In this document: positions 43,089 to 51,133 of the stretch, in pieces
Numbering within the stretch: position 1 is the first letter of the stretch
Layout: each line of letters opens with the position of its first letter
Source of the DNA: Anaerolineales bacterium
GTDB taxonomy: Bacteria > Chloroflexota > Anaerolineae > Anaerolineales > Villigracilaceae
Assembly (NCBI GenBank): GCA_016744335.1
Contig: JADGEO010000004.1
Span: 1 to 64,000 of the forward strand
Direction: 5' to 3'
DNA: 64,000 bases
Translations under genes and position numbers: made by a program
Notes under the pieces: generated by a model
What the model was told of the DNA's origin: nothing
What the model saw: only the letters and a program-made list of their open reading frames with translations
Database searches by the model: none

Positions 43089-44252
43089 TTACCACTGAAT
43101 ATCTACAGGAGTTCCGATATCAACCCAATTATAGAGCAATTGTGCTTCATAAGAACCAAGAACAACACAACCATAAGAAATAGGGGTTCCTAAATAACCG
43201 TCCCATAAAGTTGCGCCATTTGACATGATGGGTAGTGCGTGGATTCCGTTTTGCATTGAGCCTACCCAATAAATACCGAGCCAAGAAGGCATCCAAATAT
43301 CCCAAGTTGCACCATAAGCATTAGGGATTTTATTTAAGATGCTAAAGCTTCCCGCAGCGGTTGCTCCGTTCATTCCTGTTGATGCAACAAAGCTATAAAC
43401 GAGCGTATCGCCCTCGTAGGCGTAAAGATGCTGGTCCGAAATATCAACTAGAACATATTTCCATCCACCATAGCTATATACTTCATCTTCATCCACTTCT
43501 TTCGCCGCTGTCGGGATAGGTTCTTTAGTGGGCACCAATGTCTCAGTAGGGATAGGCGTATTCGTTGGTGTTAAAGTTGGCAAAGGCGTATTGGTGGGCG
43601 TAAAAGTAGCCGTTGGGGAGGGCGTATAGGTTGGTTTATTTATCTCCGCTTCACCCCAATGCTCTTGGCTAAAGGTTGCCGTCGGGGGAGCATTCATCGT
43701 AGCGGCAAATGCTGTGAATTTGGGCATTAATGCCAAAATGATAGCAATAAAAAATACCGTTATCAATAAGGCAGGCAAAGATTGTCGCCCAAAACGTGAC
43801 TTTCCTTTTGATGTCACCGCCTGATTTGGCTGTGTCTCTGCAATAGGTTGAATGGGCAGAAGGGGAACGCCGACCACAACTGGCGTGCTTTTTGTTTTTT
43901 GTGTATCTTGTATTACTTGAGTAGGTCGCGTTTTTTCTGGCTTTTTCTCTGTCTTATCTGGCACCACAGACGATTTACTTGGTGGTTTTTTCGGAACCAA
44001 TCTCTTCTTTGCCCAAGCTATCCCTTTTTGTGCCCGCTTGCTTTCCGGATTGATCGCTAAAGCGCGTTCTAAATAATGGATACTTATCTGTGGGCGAGAT
44101 GATGCCGCTAAAAGCAACCAGACATCTTCAAGGTTGGGTGCAAGAGACGCGGCTTTCTCTGCCCAATGACGCGCTAGGTCTTTATCCCCTTTTTTCAGGG
44201 CAATGCGAGATCGTCTAAGAGCTTCTTTCGCCGCGTAACTTTTGTCGCTCAT
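43089..44252 (-). CDS. Membrane-anchored L,D-transpeptidase-like protein with Tyr in the motif (paralogue 4)
   Basis: The product has 387 residues with the same plan as paralogue 3: a TPR-like start (LARHWAEKAASLAPNLEDVW), a membrane helix (about 168-190), HWGEAEINKPTYTPS, a Thr/Pro spacer and a YkuD domain. The usual Ser-His-Gly-Cys reads ISYGCVVL: the nucleophile Cys362 is kept and the His is Tyr361. The upstream His (QNGIHALP) is present. Either the enzyme works with altered chemistry or has a non-catalytic role. Its ATG overlaps the amidase stop by 4 nt. Confidence 0.85.
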   Translation of the reverse strand: MSDKSYAAKEALRRSRIALKKGDKDLARHWAEKAASLAPNLEDVWLLLAASSRPQISIHYLERALAINPESKRAQKGIAWAKKRLVPKKPPSKSSVVPDKTEKKPEKTRPTQVIQDTQKTKSTPVVVGVPLLPIQPIAETQPNQAVTSKGKSRFGRQSLPALLITVFFIAIILALMPKFTAFAATMNAPPTATFSQEHWGEAEINKPTYTPSPTATFTPTNTPLPTLTPTNTPIPTETLVPTKEPIPTAAKEVDEDEVYSYGGWKYVLVDISDQHLYAYEGDTLVYSFVASTGMNGATAAGSFSILNKIPNAYGATWDIWMPSWLGIYWVGSMQNGIHALPIMSNGATLWDGYLGTPISYGCVVLGSYEAQLLYNWVDIGTPVDIQW

Positions 44253-45070
44253 GGTGAAATGGTGGAGATAGGTGGTATAGTGGGTGCTGGCGTGGGCTTA
44301 ACACTCTCGTTATTCACAAAACATTCAATCCCTTGCACAATCCCTTCGGCAACTAAATCTGTATCTTGAGTCAAAATATCTCGGTCGAGATTCATAAATC
44401 CCGTTTCAATAATTGCGGCAATGGTTGTTTTGCTGATTTCAGAAAAAACATAATAGTCAATCATATCTGAAGTAATACTCCCCGAATGATAAGGCAAGCC
44501 AGTTGCACCGCCATAACGGTCACGCAAACAGCCTGTTAGCCTCGCCGCGCGGGTCAGGTCTTCTGTATCCATTGCCGCAGAGAGTTTAAATCCTGTTGCA
44601 TTTTCATCAATATAAACACAAGAATCATTATGAATAGAAACCAGCGCTACAGCATTATAGCCATCTAGGCGTGGGTCAAATTCTTTCAATAAATCAACCT
44701 GATACCCACTCTGTATCAATTTTTGCTGAACAAGAGTCGCTATTTTTAAGTTCACCTCTGCTTCTGTTAAAGTCACCTCACCATTGCCATCAAGGCATAC
44801 AGCACCAGAATCGTTGCCCCAATGCCCAGAAATAATCCCAATACGCAATTGTGGATAATCTCCTCCACTTAGTGTGGGGTTTCCCTCTGGCTGGGCGGTA
44901 AGCATCATCGACATTTTTTCAGAAAGATTACCAGAAAAAAGCCCGCTCGGTGTCCACGCGGTGAAGAGCGTTGCCATAAAAAAGGCGGCACCTAGCACGA
45001 CCAAAAATATAAGGGGAGAAGGATTCTCTCTTCTTTTTGATTTTGAAGGGTGAGAACTTTTATTATCCAA
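44249..45070 (-). CDS. N-acetylmuramoyl-L-alanine amidase (Amidase_3), membrane-anchored
   Basis: The product has 273 residues. One N-terminal helix (about 17-38, PLIFLVVLGAAFFMATLFTA) anchors an Amidase_3 domain: zinc ligands in ISGHWGNDSG (His), the glutamate in LTEAEVNLKIA, His in VSIHNDSC, and the catalytic Glu in AIIETGFMNLD. It cuts peptide stems from the glycan strand outside the cell. The start is a TTG at 45070 behind AGGAGTAAAAAG. It is the first gene of the amidase plus L,D-transpeptidase operon, so wall cutting and cross-linking are produced together. Confidence 0.9.
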   Translation of the reverse strand: MDNKSSHPSKSKRRENPSPLIFLVVLGAAFFMATLFTAWTPSGLFSGNLSEKMSMMLTAQPEGNPTLSGGDYPQLRIGIISGHWGNDSGAVCLDGNGEVTLTEAEVNLKIATLVQQKLIQSGYQVDLLKEFDPRLDGYNAVALVSIHNDSCVYIDENATGFKLSAAMDTEDLTRAARLTGCLRDRYGGATGLPYHSGSITSDMIDYYVFSEISKTTIAAIIETGFMNLDRDILTQDTDLVAEGIVQGIECFVNNESVKPTPAPTIPPISTISP

Positions 45071-45173
45071 AACTTTTTACTCCTAAAAAGACCAAGAAAA
45101 CACACTAAATAGTACCTTATTATACTAAAAAATACCAAGAAGCGATTTTGGATAATAAAAGTATGATTTGAAC

Positions 45174-45202
45174 TTGACGAGAGCTACATCTACATATATG
45201 AT
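45174..45202 (+). promoter_or_regulatory. Promoter of the flavin reductase gene
   Basis: TTGACG (45174-45179), 17 nt and TATGAT (45197-45202). Transcription should begin near 45209, which supports the ATG at 45228 and rules out the ATG at 45198. Confidence 0.6.
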
Positions 45203-45227
45203 GAAGAAAAAAAAACTAGGAGAAAAA

Positions 45228-45710
45228 ATGACCATTCTTTCAGAAGAGCTTCGTAAAGCCATGCGCAATTGGGCAACAGGTATCGCTATCGTCACCGTAG
45301 AGCATGAAGGCGTTCAACACGGCATGACCGTTAGTTCTTTCACATCTATTTCTATGGAGCCAGCCCTCGTTTCTATATCTTTATATAAAACAAGCCGCAC
45401 CCACGAACTGCTCAGCACAGCGGGACAGTTCGGTGTGACCATTCTCGCAGAGAGCCAAGAAGAAATCTCTAATCGTTTTGCCGGTCGCATAGCAGATACT
45501 GAGAATCGCTTTGAAAATCTTGAAACTGAAACGCTACTCAGTAACGCACCCTTCATTTCTGGTGGCATCAGTTTTTTCGATTGTCGTGTCACTCAAAGTA
45601 TTTCACTTGGCACCAATACCCTTTTCATCGCCGAGGTACAGGACGCTCGCTCACTGGATGGTAAAAATCCGCTCCTTTATTTTGATCAAAAATATCACAG
45701 CTTGGGATAA
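45228..45710 (+). CDS. Flavin reductase domain protein (FMN-binding)
   Basis: The product has 160 residues, a split-barrel flavin reductase of the HpaC/DIM6-NTAB type. Motifs are LRKAMRNWATGIAIVTV, HGMTVSSFTSISMEPALVSI (flavin contacts), and GQFGVTILAESQEEISNRFA. It reduces free FMN or FAD with NAD(P)H or serves as a small flavoprotein. AGGAGAAAAA gives the ATG at 45228. It lies 37 nt before the AMMECR1 gene in the same direction, so they may be cotranscribed. No monooxygenase partner is present. Confidence 0.88.
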   Translation: MTILSEELRKAMRNWATGIAIVTVEHEGVQHGMTVSSFTSISMEPALVSISLYKTSRTHELLSTAGQFGVTILAESQEEISNRFAGRIADTENRFENLETETLLSNAPFISGGISFFDCRVTQSISLGTNTLFIAEVQDARSLDGKNPLLYFDQKYHSLG

Positions 45711-45747
45711 AAGACCGCCTCGCCCTTGACCTAAACTTGGTTTCGCT

Positions 45748-46323
45748 ATGGATACAAATAAACTCACGCTCGCAGAAAAAGAGACCTTATTAAAAATCGC
45801 TCGCCACGCCCTTGAAGAAAAAATACGTGGAGAGAAGCATCTCCCGTTAAGCGCGGCATCCCAAGCAACGCCCCTCCTCCAATCAGATGGTGCCACCTTC
45901 GTCACTCTTACCATTAATGGACAATTGCGTGGTTGTATCGGAGCCTTAGAACCCTACCAGCCCCTCATTGACGATGTGCGTGAACATGCGATAGCAGCGG
46001 CATTAAATGATTATCGTTTTTCTCAAGTTACCGCGGATGAACTAGACCAAATAGCAATAGAAATCTCCCGCCTCACCGCCCCCACGCAATTGGTCTACAC
46101 AGACGCAGATGATTTAATCGCGAAACTGCGCCCAAATATAGATGGCGTTGTCCTTATAGACGGTCATCGGCGTGCCACTTTCTTACCCCAAGTTTGGGAG
46201 CAACTGCCTAAAACAGAAGACTTCCTAAGCCATCTCTGTCAAAAAATGGGTGTAGCTGGAAATTTATGGAAAACCAAGCCCCTAGACGTATTGATTTATC
46301 AGGTCGAAGAATTTAGCGAATAA
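45748..46323 (+). CDS. amrA: AMMECR1 domain protein (AmmeMemoRadiSam system protein A)
   Basis: The product has 191 residues. The family hallmark LRGCIGALEPYQPL (residues 62-75) is intact, followed by NDYRFSQVTADELDQIAIEISRL and the C-terminal LPQVWEQLPKTEDFLSHLCQKMG. In many bacteria it occurs with a Memo-like dioxygenase-fold protein and a radical-SAM enzyme; neither is in this window. The biochemical role is unproven. Confidence 0.88.
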   Translation: MDTNKLTLAEKETLLKIARHALEEKIRGEKHLPLSAASQATPLLQSDGATFVTLTINGQLRGCIGALEPYQPLIDDVREHAIAAALNDYRFSQVTADELDQIAIEISRLTAPTQLVYTDADDLIAKLRPNIDGVVLIDGHRRATFLPQVWEQLPKTEDFLSHLCQKMGVAGNLWKTKPLDVLIYQVEEFSE

Positions 46324-46686
46324 GCAATTTCTATTAAACCTATTGCCGATAAAGTCCATTAACCGCACGGCGGTAAACCGACCGTGCTAATTTGCAAAAG
46401 CCCGCTGAAAGCGGACTCATCTATTCGTACCGCTGAATAACTTCCCTTATTTTGGTGCAAAAAAGAAAAATTGTATCGTGACAAAAAGCAGATTTTTCTC
46501 GACAGATTTGTTTTATTGACGCGCATTTTCCCTCACTCTAGCCCTTCGCGAAGGATATCCGAAGGGAGCAAGAATCTATAGTTTTTAAAATTCGCGTAAT
46601 TCGCCCATTCGCGTAATTCGTGTTAAAAATTCCAAAAACCCCCAAATATCTAATCCCTGTTTCCCAATTTCACAACTCACAAATCC
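46324..46686. other. Repeat-rich gap between amrA and mutS2, no gene
   Basis: It contains GCACGG/CCGTGC with inner CGGT/ACCG (46365-46387), CCGCT/AGCGG (46402-46414), CCCTTCG/CGAAGGG (46542-46566) and tandem ATTCGCGTAATTCG phrases (46590-46625). Some of these hairpins may terminate the two convergent genes. No open frame of interest. Confidence 0.45.
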
Positions 46687-49080
46687 CTAAAACTTAGCCA
46701 CCGTCACCCCTGCGCCGCCCTCTTGCTCTTTGCCCTCCTCAAAAGACTTCACATAAGCACTGTCCCGCAACGCCTCACGAACCACTTCGCGTAACCGTCC
46801 TGTCCCCTTGCCATGCACGATTCGCACAAAAGGCATCTCGGCGATATAGGCTTGGTCTATATATTGCGCCAACTTATCGAGGGCATTATCCGCCCGTTCA
46901 CCGCGCAAATCGAGTTCCATTTTGGGGGTCGCCATAGTGGGCGTAGAAACCGCCTTCACGACCACCTTCTCTTTCACCGCCCTCTTCTTTAACTGCAACC
47001 CCGCCAACTTTGCCCACATTCGCAACACGCCCACCTGTACTTCGGCTTCACCATTCCCCAACGCGGTCACAATGCCATCTGCACCCAATTTCTTCACATA
47101 AACCTTATCGCCAACTGCTGGCGTGCCACTAATCCCTGATTCCTGATTCCTAATAACCCGTTTTTTCTTCTTCTTTGGAATGGGCTGGGGGATTGCTTTT
47201 TCTATGCGCGTAATCTCATCTTCAACTTTCTCTACGCTCTCTAGCGTTTTCTCTGCTTCTTCCAGTCCCCGCGCCACCTCCGTGATTTGTGCTCGCGTGC
47301 CTTCGATGAGCTTTTCTGCTTCACCCCGAGCATTTGCTAGAATCTTCAACCGCTCATCTTCGGTTTTTGATTGTTCCTCAGCCAACTCGCGCCGTAAGCG
47401 ATGCACTTCGATGCGCGCTTTTTGCGCCTTTTGCTGGTCTTTGCGCGCCAACTTCTTTTGGCGATGGATGTCCTTGAGCAAGTCGTCCACGTGCGTCTGT
47501 TCGGGATCAATCTCACGTTCGGCGAGGGCAAGCACGTTTGGGTCAAGTCCGAGACGGCGAGCAATGGCGAGGGCGTTCGAGCGTCCCGGCAATCCGATAG
47601 TTAATTTGTAGGTCGGGCGCAGAGTCCCCAAATCAAATTCTAAAGAGGCATTGGTCACTTTTTCTGTGCCATGCGCAAAGGCTTTGAGTTCGGGATAATG
47701 AGTGGCAACAAAAGAGAGCGTGCCGCGCTCCAGCAATGTAACGAGAATGGCGCGAGCGAGTGCCGCGCCTTCTTGCGGGTCGGTGCCTGCGCCCAGTTCA
47801 TCGAAAATGACGAGCGATTTTTTGTTTGCTTTCTTGAGAATTTTGCTGATATTTTTGATATGCCCCGAAAAAGTGGACAGTGATTGTTCGATGCTTTGCT
47901 CATCGCCAATATCGGCGTAGATGGTGTTAAAGCAGGGCAGTGAAGAACCAGATTTTGCAGGAATATGCAAGCCAGATTGCGCCATGAGTGCCAGCAATCC
48001 CACCGTTTTAAGTGTGACTGTTTTCCCTCCCGTGTTGGGACCCGTAATGATGAGCGCACGCGTTTCGGGTTCGAGGGCAATATCGAGGGGGACAACTGTA
48101 GCAGGGTCGAGGAGGGGGTGGCGGGCGTGCAGTAGTAGGGGCGCAGCATGCTGCGCCCCTACAGCACGAATTTCAAAAAGAGTTGGTTCAGTTGCCCTAA
48201 TTGCATCCGCATATTTGGCTTTGGCAAAAATCAAATCTAATTCCGCCAGAGCCTCTACGCCTTGCACAATTTCATTAGAGAATTCGCCAATTTTGGCACA
48301 AAGTTCTGCGAGAACGCGGCGTTCTTCATCTCTTTCTTCAATGTTGATTTCTCGAAGTTTGTTATTCGCTTCAACTGTGCTAAGTGGCTCAATAAAAATT
48401 GTTGCGCCAGAGGAAGATTTATCGTGAATAATGCCTTTAATTCTGCCCTTAAATTGTGCCTGTAGTGGGAGCACATAGCGATTATCGCGTTGGGTAATAA
48501 TTGCTTCTTGGAGGGCTTTGGCGTTATCAGCGTTAGCGATAATTTTGCGTAATTTGGTCATTAGCCTATCGTGCGTGACACGCCGTTCTCGGCGCAGGGA
48601 AGCTAATTTTGGTGAGGCAGAATCTAAAACATCCCCTTTATCTGAAATGGTGCGCGTGATGGCTGTTACTAATTTGAGGGGTGGAGGCAGTTTTGCAATA
48701 ATTTTTATCAAATGAGGGAAGGGGTGGGTCTCAGACCCACCCCTATCTGTTTCTATATTGTCAAAAACCTTCTTCAATTGCCGTGCAGAAATAAGGGTGT
48801 TTTTTATATCTAATAAATCTTGCGTTTCGAGTACCCCGCCGCGTGAGGCTAAAACGACCGCGGCTCGCACATCCCGCGCACCGCCTACGCTGATGGTCTC
48901 ATGTGTAGAGAAAAGATGCCGTGCTTCGCTAGTTTTTTCGAGTCTGATTTTGGCTTTTTGGAAGGAAGGCGTTGGGTTTAGTTTTTGCGCGAGTTCAGCA
49001 GATGCACTAAAAGCGCAATAATTTTCTAGGCGTACTAGAATTTTGTCGTATTCGAGAATGGAGAGGGTTTTAGGGTTCAT
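46687..49080 (-). CDS. mutS2: MutS2 endonuclease/ribosome-rescue ATPase, with two in-frame palindrome insertions
   Basis: The product has 797 residues, the normal length. The MutS-type ATPase core has the P-loop ITGPNTGGKTVTLKT (about residue 350), the Walker B region SLVIFDELGAGTDPQEG and ATHYPELKAFA. A coiled-coil (about 510-620), a KOW-like part and a C-terminal Smr domain (LDLRGERADN, HGKGTGRLR) follow. MutS2 proteins act on branched DNA and, in Bacillus, on collided ribosomes. Residues about 112-121 (GGSETHPFP) and 307-316 (VGAQHAAPLL) are encoded by perfect palindromes, the second directly before the conserved ARHPLLDP. Both look like inserted repeats tolerated in frame. Confidence 0.95.
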   Translation of the reverse strand: MNPKTLSILEYDKILVRLENYCAFSASAELAQKLNPTPSFQKAKIRLEKTSEARHLFSTHETISVGGARDVRAAVVLASRGGVLETQDLLDIKNTLISARQLKKVFDNIETDRGGSETHPFPHLIKIIAKLPPPLKLVTAITRTISDKGDVLDSASPKLASLRRERRVTHDRLMTKLRKIIANADNAKALQEAIITQRDNRYVLPLQAQFKGRIKGIIHDKSSSGATIFIEPLSTVEANNKLREINIEERDEERRVLAELCAKIGEFSNEIVQGVEALAELDLIFAKAKYADAIRATEPTLFEIRAVGAQHAAPLLLHARHPLLDPATVVPLDIALEPETRALIITGPNTGGKTVTLKTVGLLALMAQSGLHIPAKSGSSLPCFNTIYADIGDEQSIEQSLSTFSGHIKNISKILKKANKKSLVIFDELGAGTDPQEGAALARAILVTLLERGTLSFVATHYPELKAFAHGTEKVTNASLEFDLGTLRPTYKLTIGLPGRSNALAIARRLGLDPNVLALAEREIDPEQTHVDDLLKDIHRQKKLARKDQQKAQKARIEVHRLRRELAEEQSKTEDERLKILANARGEAEKLIEGTRAQITEVARGLEEAEKTLESVEKVEDEITRIEKAIPQPIPKKKKKRVIRNQESGISGTPAVGDKVYVKKLGADGIVTALGNGEAEVQVGVLRMWAKLAGLQLKKRAVKEKVVVKAVSTPTMATPKMELDLRGERADNALDKLAQYIDQAYIAEMPFVRIVHGKGTGRLREVVREALRDSAYVKSFEEGKEQEGGAGVTVAKF
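48135..48162. repeat. 28-nt perfect palindrome inside mutS2
   Basis: GTAGGGGCGCAGCA (48135-48148) and TGCTGCGCCCCTAC (48149-48162) are exact reverse complements. They are translated as VGAQHAAPL. The outer 8 nt, GTAGGGGC, match the arms of the other copies in the window. Confidence 0.8.
48718..48746. repeat. 29-nt palindrome inside mutS2 (second copy)
   Basis: GAAGGGGTGGGTCT (48718-48731), central C and AGACCCACCCCTAT (48733-48746). Twelve inner positions of each arm pair perfectly. The arm core is identical to the intergenic copy at 52043-52071. It is translated as part of DRGGSETHPFP. Confidence 0.8.
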
Positions 49081-49148
49081 AATGGAGTGGTTGTACTGAA
49101 TTTTATATAAAAAAAACTAATAGTAATCTTTAAGGTAAGCGATGGTTT

Positions 49149-49213
49149 GGAGTCCAAAATCTCCCGATTTCGGGTTTTTAGCAAAAAGTCAGAGTCTGGA
49201 GACTTTGGACTCC
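49149..49213. repeat. Inverted GGAGTCCAAA repeat upstream of mutS2
   Basis: GGAGTCCAAA (49149-49158) and TTTGGACTCC (49204-49213) are exact inverted copies with further CTCC/GGAG inside. They lie in the 229-nt gap between the LOG-type gene and mutS2, where they may terminate the former. Confidence 0.5.
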
Positions 49214-49309
49214 CTTTCTACGAAAAAACTTATCCCTTATTTTAGAACCACTACAAAAAAACCTCAGCAAAGTTAAAATTCTTCTTTGTAAAACCCGTGT
49301 TCAAAAATA

Positions 49310-49900
49310 TTATTCTTGTCGCATCCACTTCTTTACCGCCTCATCAGAATGGACGTGCTTGCCCATTGCATCTAGCAACTCGGTAGGTTCGGCATTGCAC
49401 ATAATTTCTTTACGATGCTCAGAGAAAATAAAGCCTTCTTTATCGAAATGCTCCACCATTTTTAATAGAGGCTGATAATAGCCATTTACATCTAATAACC
49501 CAACGGGTTTGCTATGCTCACCGATTTGCTTCCACGTGAGAGTCTCAAAAAGTTCGTCCAGTGTCCCGAAGCCGCCGGGGAGGGCAATAAAGGCATCGGC
49601 GAGTTCGTGCATTCTGGCTTTACGGGCGTGCATCGAGGGTTCTACTTCCATGCGTGCCAAATTCTCTTGGGCAAGGGCTTCGGTATTCATGCTGGGGATA
49701 ATAACGCCAATCGCGGTGCCGCCACTTTCGATCACTCCGTTGGCAACTGCGCCCATTAATCCCGTTTTACCACCGCCATAAATTAATTGGATATTCTTTT
49801 CTGCCAAAATCGTGCCCATTTGATAGGCGGCTTTTTTATAATCGGCATGTACCGAATCGGATGAACCACAAAAAACACAGATTGCCTTGAAATTATTCAT
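49310..49900 (-). CDS. LOG-family nucleotide phosphoribohydrolase
   Basis: The product has 196 residues. The Rossmann-like lysine-decarboxylase-fold family carries the two signatures GGGKTGLMGAVA and PGGFGTLDELFE. Members release adenine-type bases from nucleoside 5'-monophosphates (cytokinin-activating LOG, PpnN-like). The bacterial physiological role is mostly nucleotide turnover. The ATG at 49900 follows AAAGGTAAAAAA; an in-frame GTG at 49924 is less likely. It lies 67 nt downstream of RNase Z on the same strand and could share its transcript. Confidence 0.88.
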   Translation of the reverse strand: MNNFKAICVFCGSSDSVHADYKKAAYQMGTILAEKNIQLIYGGGKTGLMGAVANGVIESGGTAIGVIIPSMNTEALAQENLARMEVEPSMHARKARMHELADAFIALPGGFGTLDELFETLTWKQIGEHSKPVGLLDVNGYYQPLLKMVEHFDKEGFIFSEHRKEIMCNAEPTELLDAMGKHVHSDEAVKKWMRQE

Positions 49901-49967
49901 TTTTTTTACCTTTGTAGTAACCACTTTAGCGGTTATTTTTGTACTATGTAAGGGCTAAAGCCACTTA

Positions 49968-50891
49968 CTACGAGGGATCTCTTTTTATTTTATAAGTATC
50001 AAAATCTCTTGCGACTTGGGAATTTGGGAAGATAGCGCGTGCCTCCTGGCGGATATCCCGCTCACGGTATCTGCGGGATAAATGAGTGAGGATCAGTCGC
50101 GTGACCCCAGCTTGCTCGGCGAGTTCCGCGGCTTGGCGCGCGGTGAGATGTCCAAATTTGCGCGCCATATCGGCATCTTCTTCTGTATAGGTTGCTTCGC
50201 AGACGAGGGTATCTAGTCCTTTGCAGACTTCGAGCAAGTTCTTTGTTTTGCCAGTATCCCCAGTGATTGCCAGACTCGTCCCGTCCACACGCGCACCAAG
50301 CACACTTTCAGGGTCGATGTGCCGTCCATCGGGCAGGGTGACGCTTTTGCCGCGCACCAAGTCCCCACGAATGGGTCCAAAGGGAATCTCCAACTCATCC
50401 GCTTTATCAGCCAAAAATGGGCGATGAGATTTTTCTTCAAATTTATAGCCGAGACATCCCGGTCCGCGATGAGAAACAGAAAAAGCGCTCACGGTGAACT
50501 TTTTTGTTTCAAATATGATGCCAGGCTCGATCTCTCGCAAAAACAATTTCCCTTTCGGCTTTGCGCCGCGTAAAACCACGCCGTAGAGTAAATCGTGGAC
50601 GCGTTCTAGGGTGCGCTGACTGCCGAAAATCTCGAGATCATCGAGTGCTTCCCAGCGCATGAGAGTCGAGATTAGCCCGCCCAGCCCAAGGATATGGTCA
50701 AGATGCCCGTGCGTGAGTAAAATGCGATTGAGGCGTTTGAAGCCTTGACCTGATTTTAGAATCTGACGCTGAGTGCCTTCACCACAATCAACCAAAAAGC
50801 GATATTCATCGTGTTTTACTATTTGTGCCGAAAGCCCGCGCTGAATAGAGGGGGCAGAGGCGGATGTGCCAAGAAAGATGATTTCAAACAA
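49968..50891 (-). CDS. rnz: Ribonuclease Z (tRNA 3' processing)
   Basis: The product has 307 residues. This metallo-beta-lactamase-fold endonuclease removes the 3' trailer of tRNA precursors. Zinc ligands are in LLTHGHLDHILGL (His-x-His-x-Asp-His near residues 61-66). GEGTQRQIL, the flexible-arm region, ITGDTG and the C-terminal LTHLSRRYRE are all present. The frame starts with TTG at 50891, with AGGAT 8 nt before it; no better ATG exists before the conserved SASAPSIQRG. It is about the length of the E. coli and Bacillus enzymes. Confidence 0.93.
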   Translation of the reverse strand: MFEIIFLGTSASAPSIQRGLSAQIVKHDEYRFLVDCGEGTQRQILKSGQGFKRLNRILLTHGHLDHILGLGGLISTLMRWEALDDLEIFGSQRTLERVHDLLYGVVLRGAKPKGKLFLREIEPGIIFETKKFTVSAFSVSHRGPGCLGYKFEEKSHRPFLADKADELEIPFGPIRGDLVRGKSVTLPDGRHIDPESVLGARVDGTSLAITGDTGKTKNLLEVCKGLDTLVCEATYTEEDADMARKFGHLTARQAAELAEQAGVTRLILTHLSRRYRERDIRQEARAIFPNSQVARDFDTYKIKRDPS

Positions 50892-50960
50892 TTTTTTATC
50901 CTAATCTAAATTTGAGTTTCTGTATTCTTACTATCTTCATATTGTAATCGCTTTTCTATT

Positions 50961-50990
50961 TTGCGTGCGTGGTGGTAGAATCAATATACT
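50961..50990 (+). promoter_or_regulatory. Putative promoter of pdxS-pdxT
   Basis: TTGCGT (50961-50966), 18 nt and TATACT (50985-50990). The leader of about 135 nt before pdxS contains inverted AACACAAAG/CTTTGTGTTT repeats (51012-51083), which could form a hairpin. Confidence 0.5.
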
Positions 50991-51133
50991 TCTAACCTCA
51001 AATTTCTTTTGAACACAAAGTCATCTAAGTTTCTCTAAGAAAAAACAAAAAACTTTGTGATTTCTTCGTGTCCTTTGTGTTTAAAACTTTTGTCTAGAAA
51101 AGTCAAATAATATAAATCTCGGAGGCAGTAAAA

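Noticed and set aside
46324..46686. Small regulatory RNA from the hairpin-rich gap
   Set aside because: The hairpins match repeat phrases found elsewhere, and no promoter plus terminator pair frames them.
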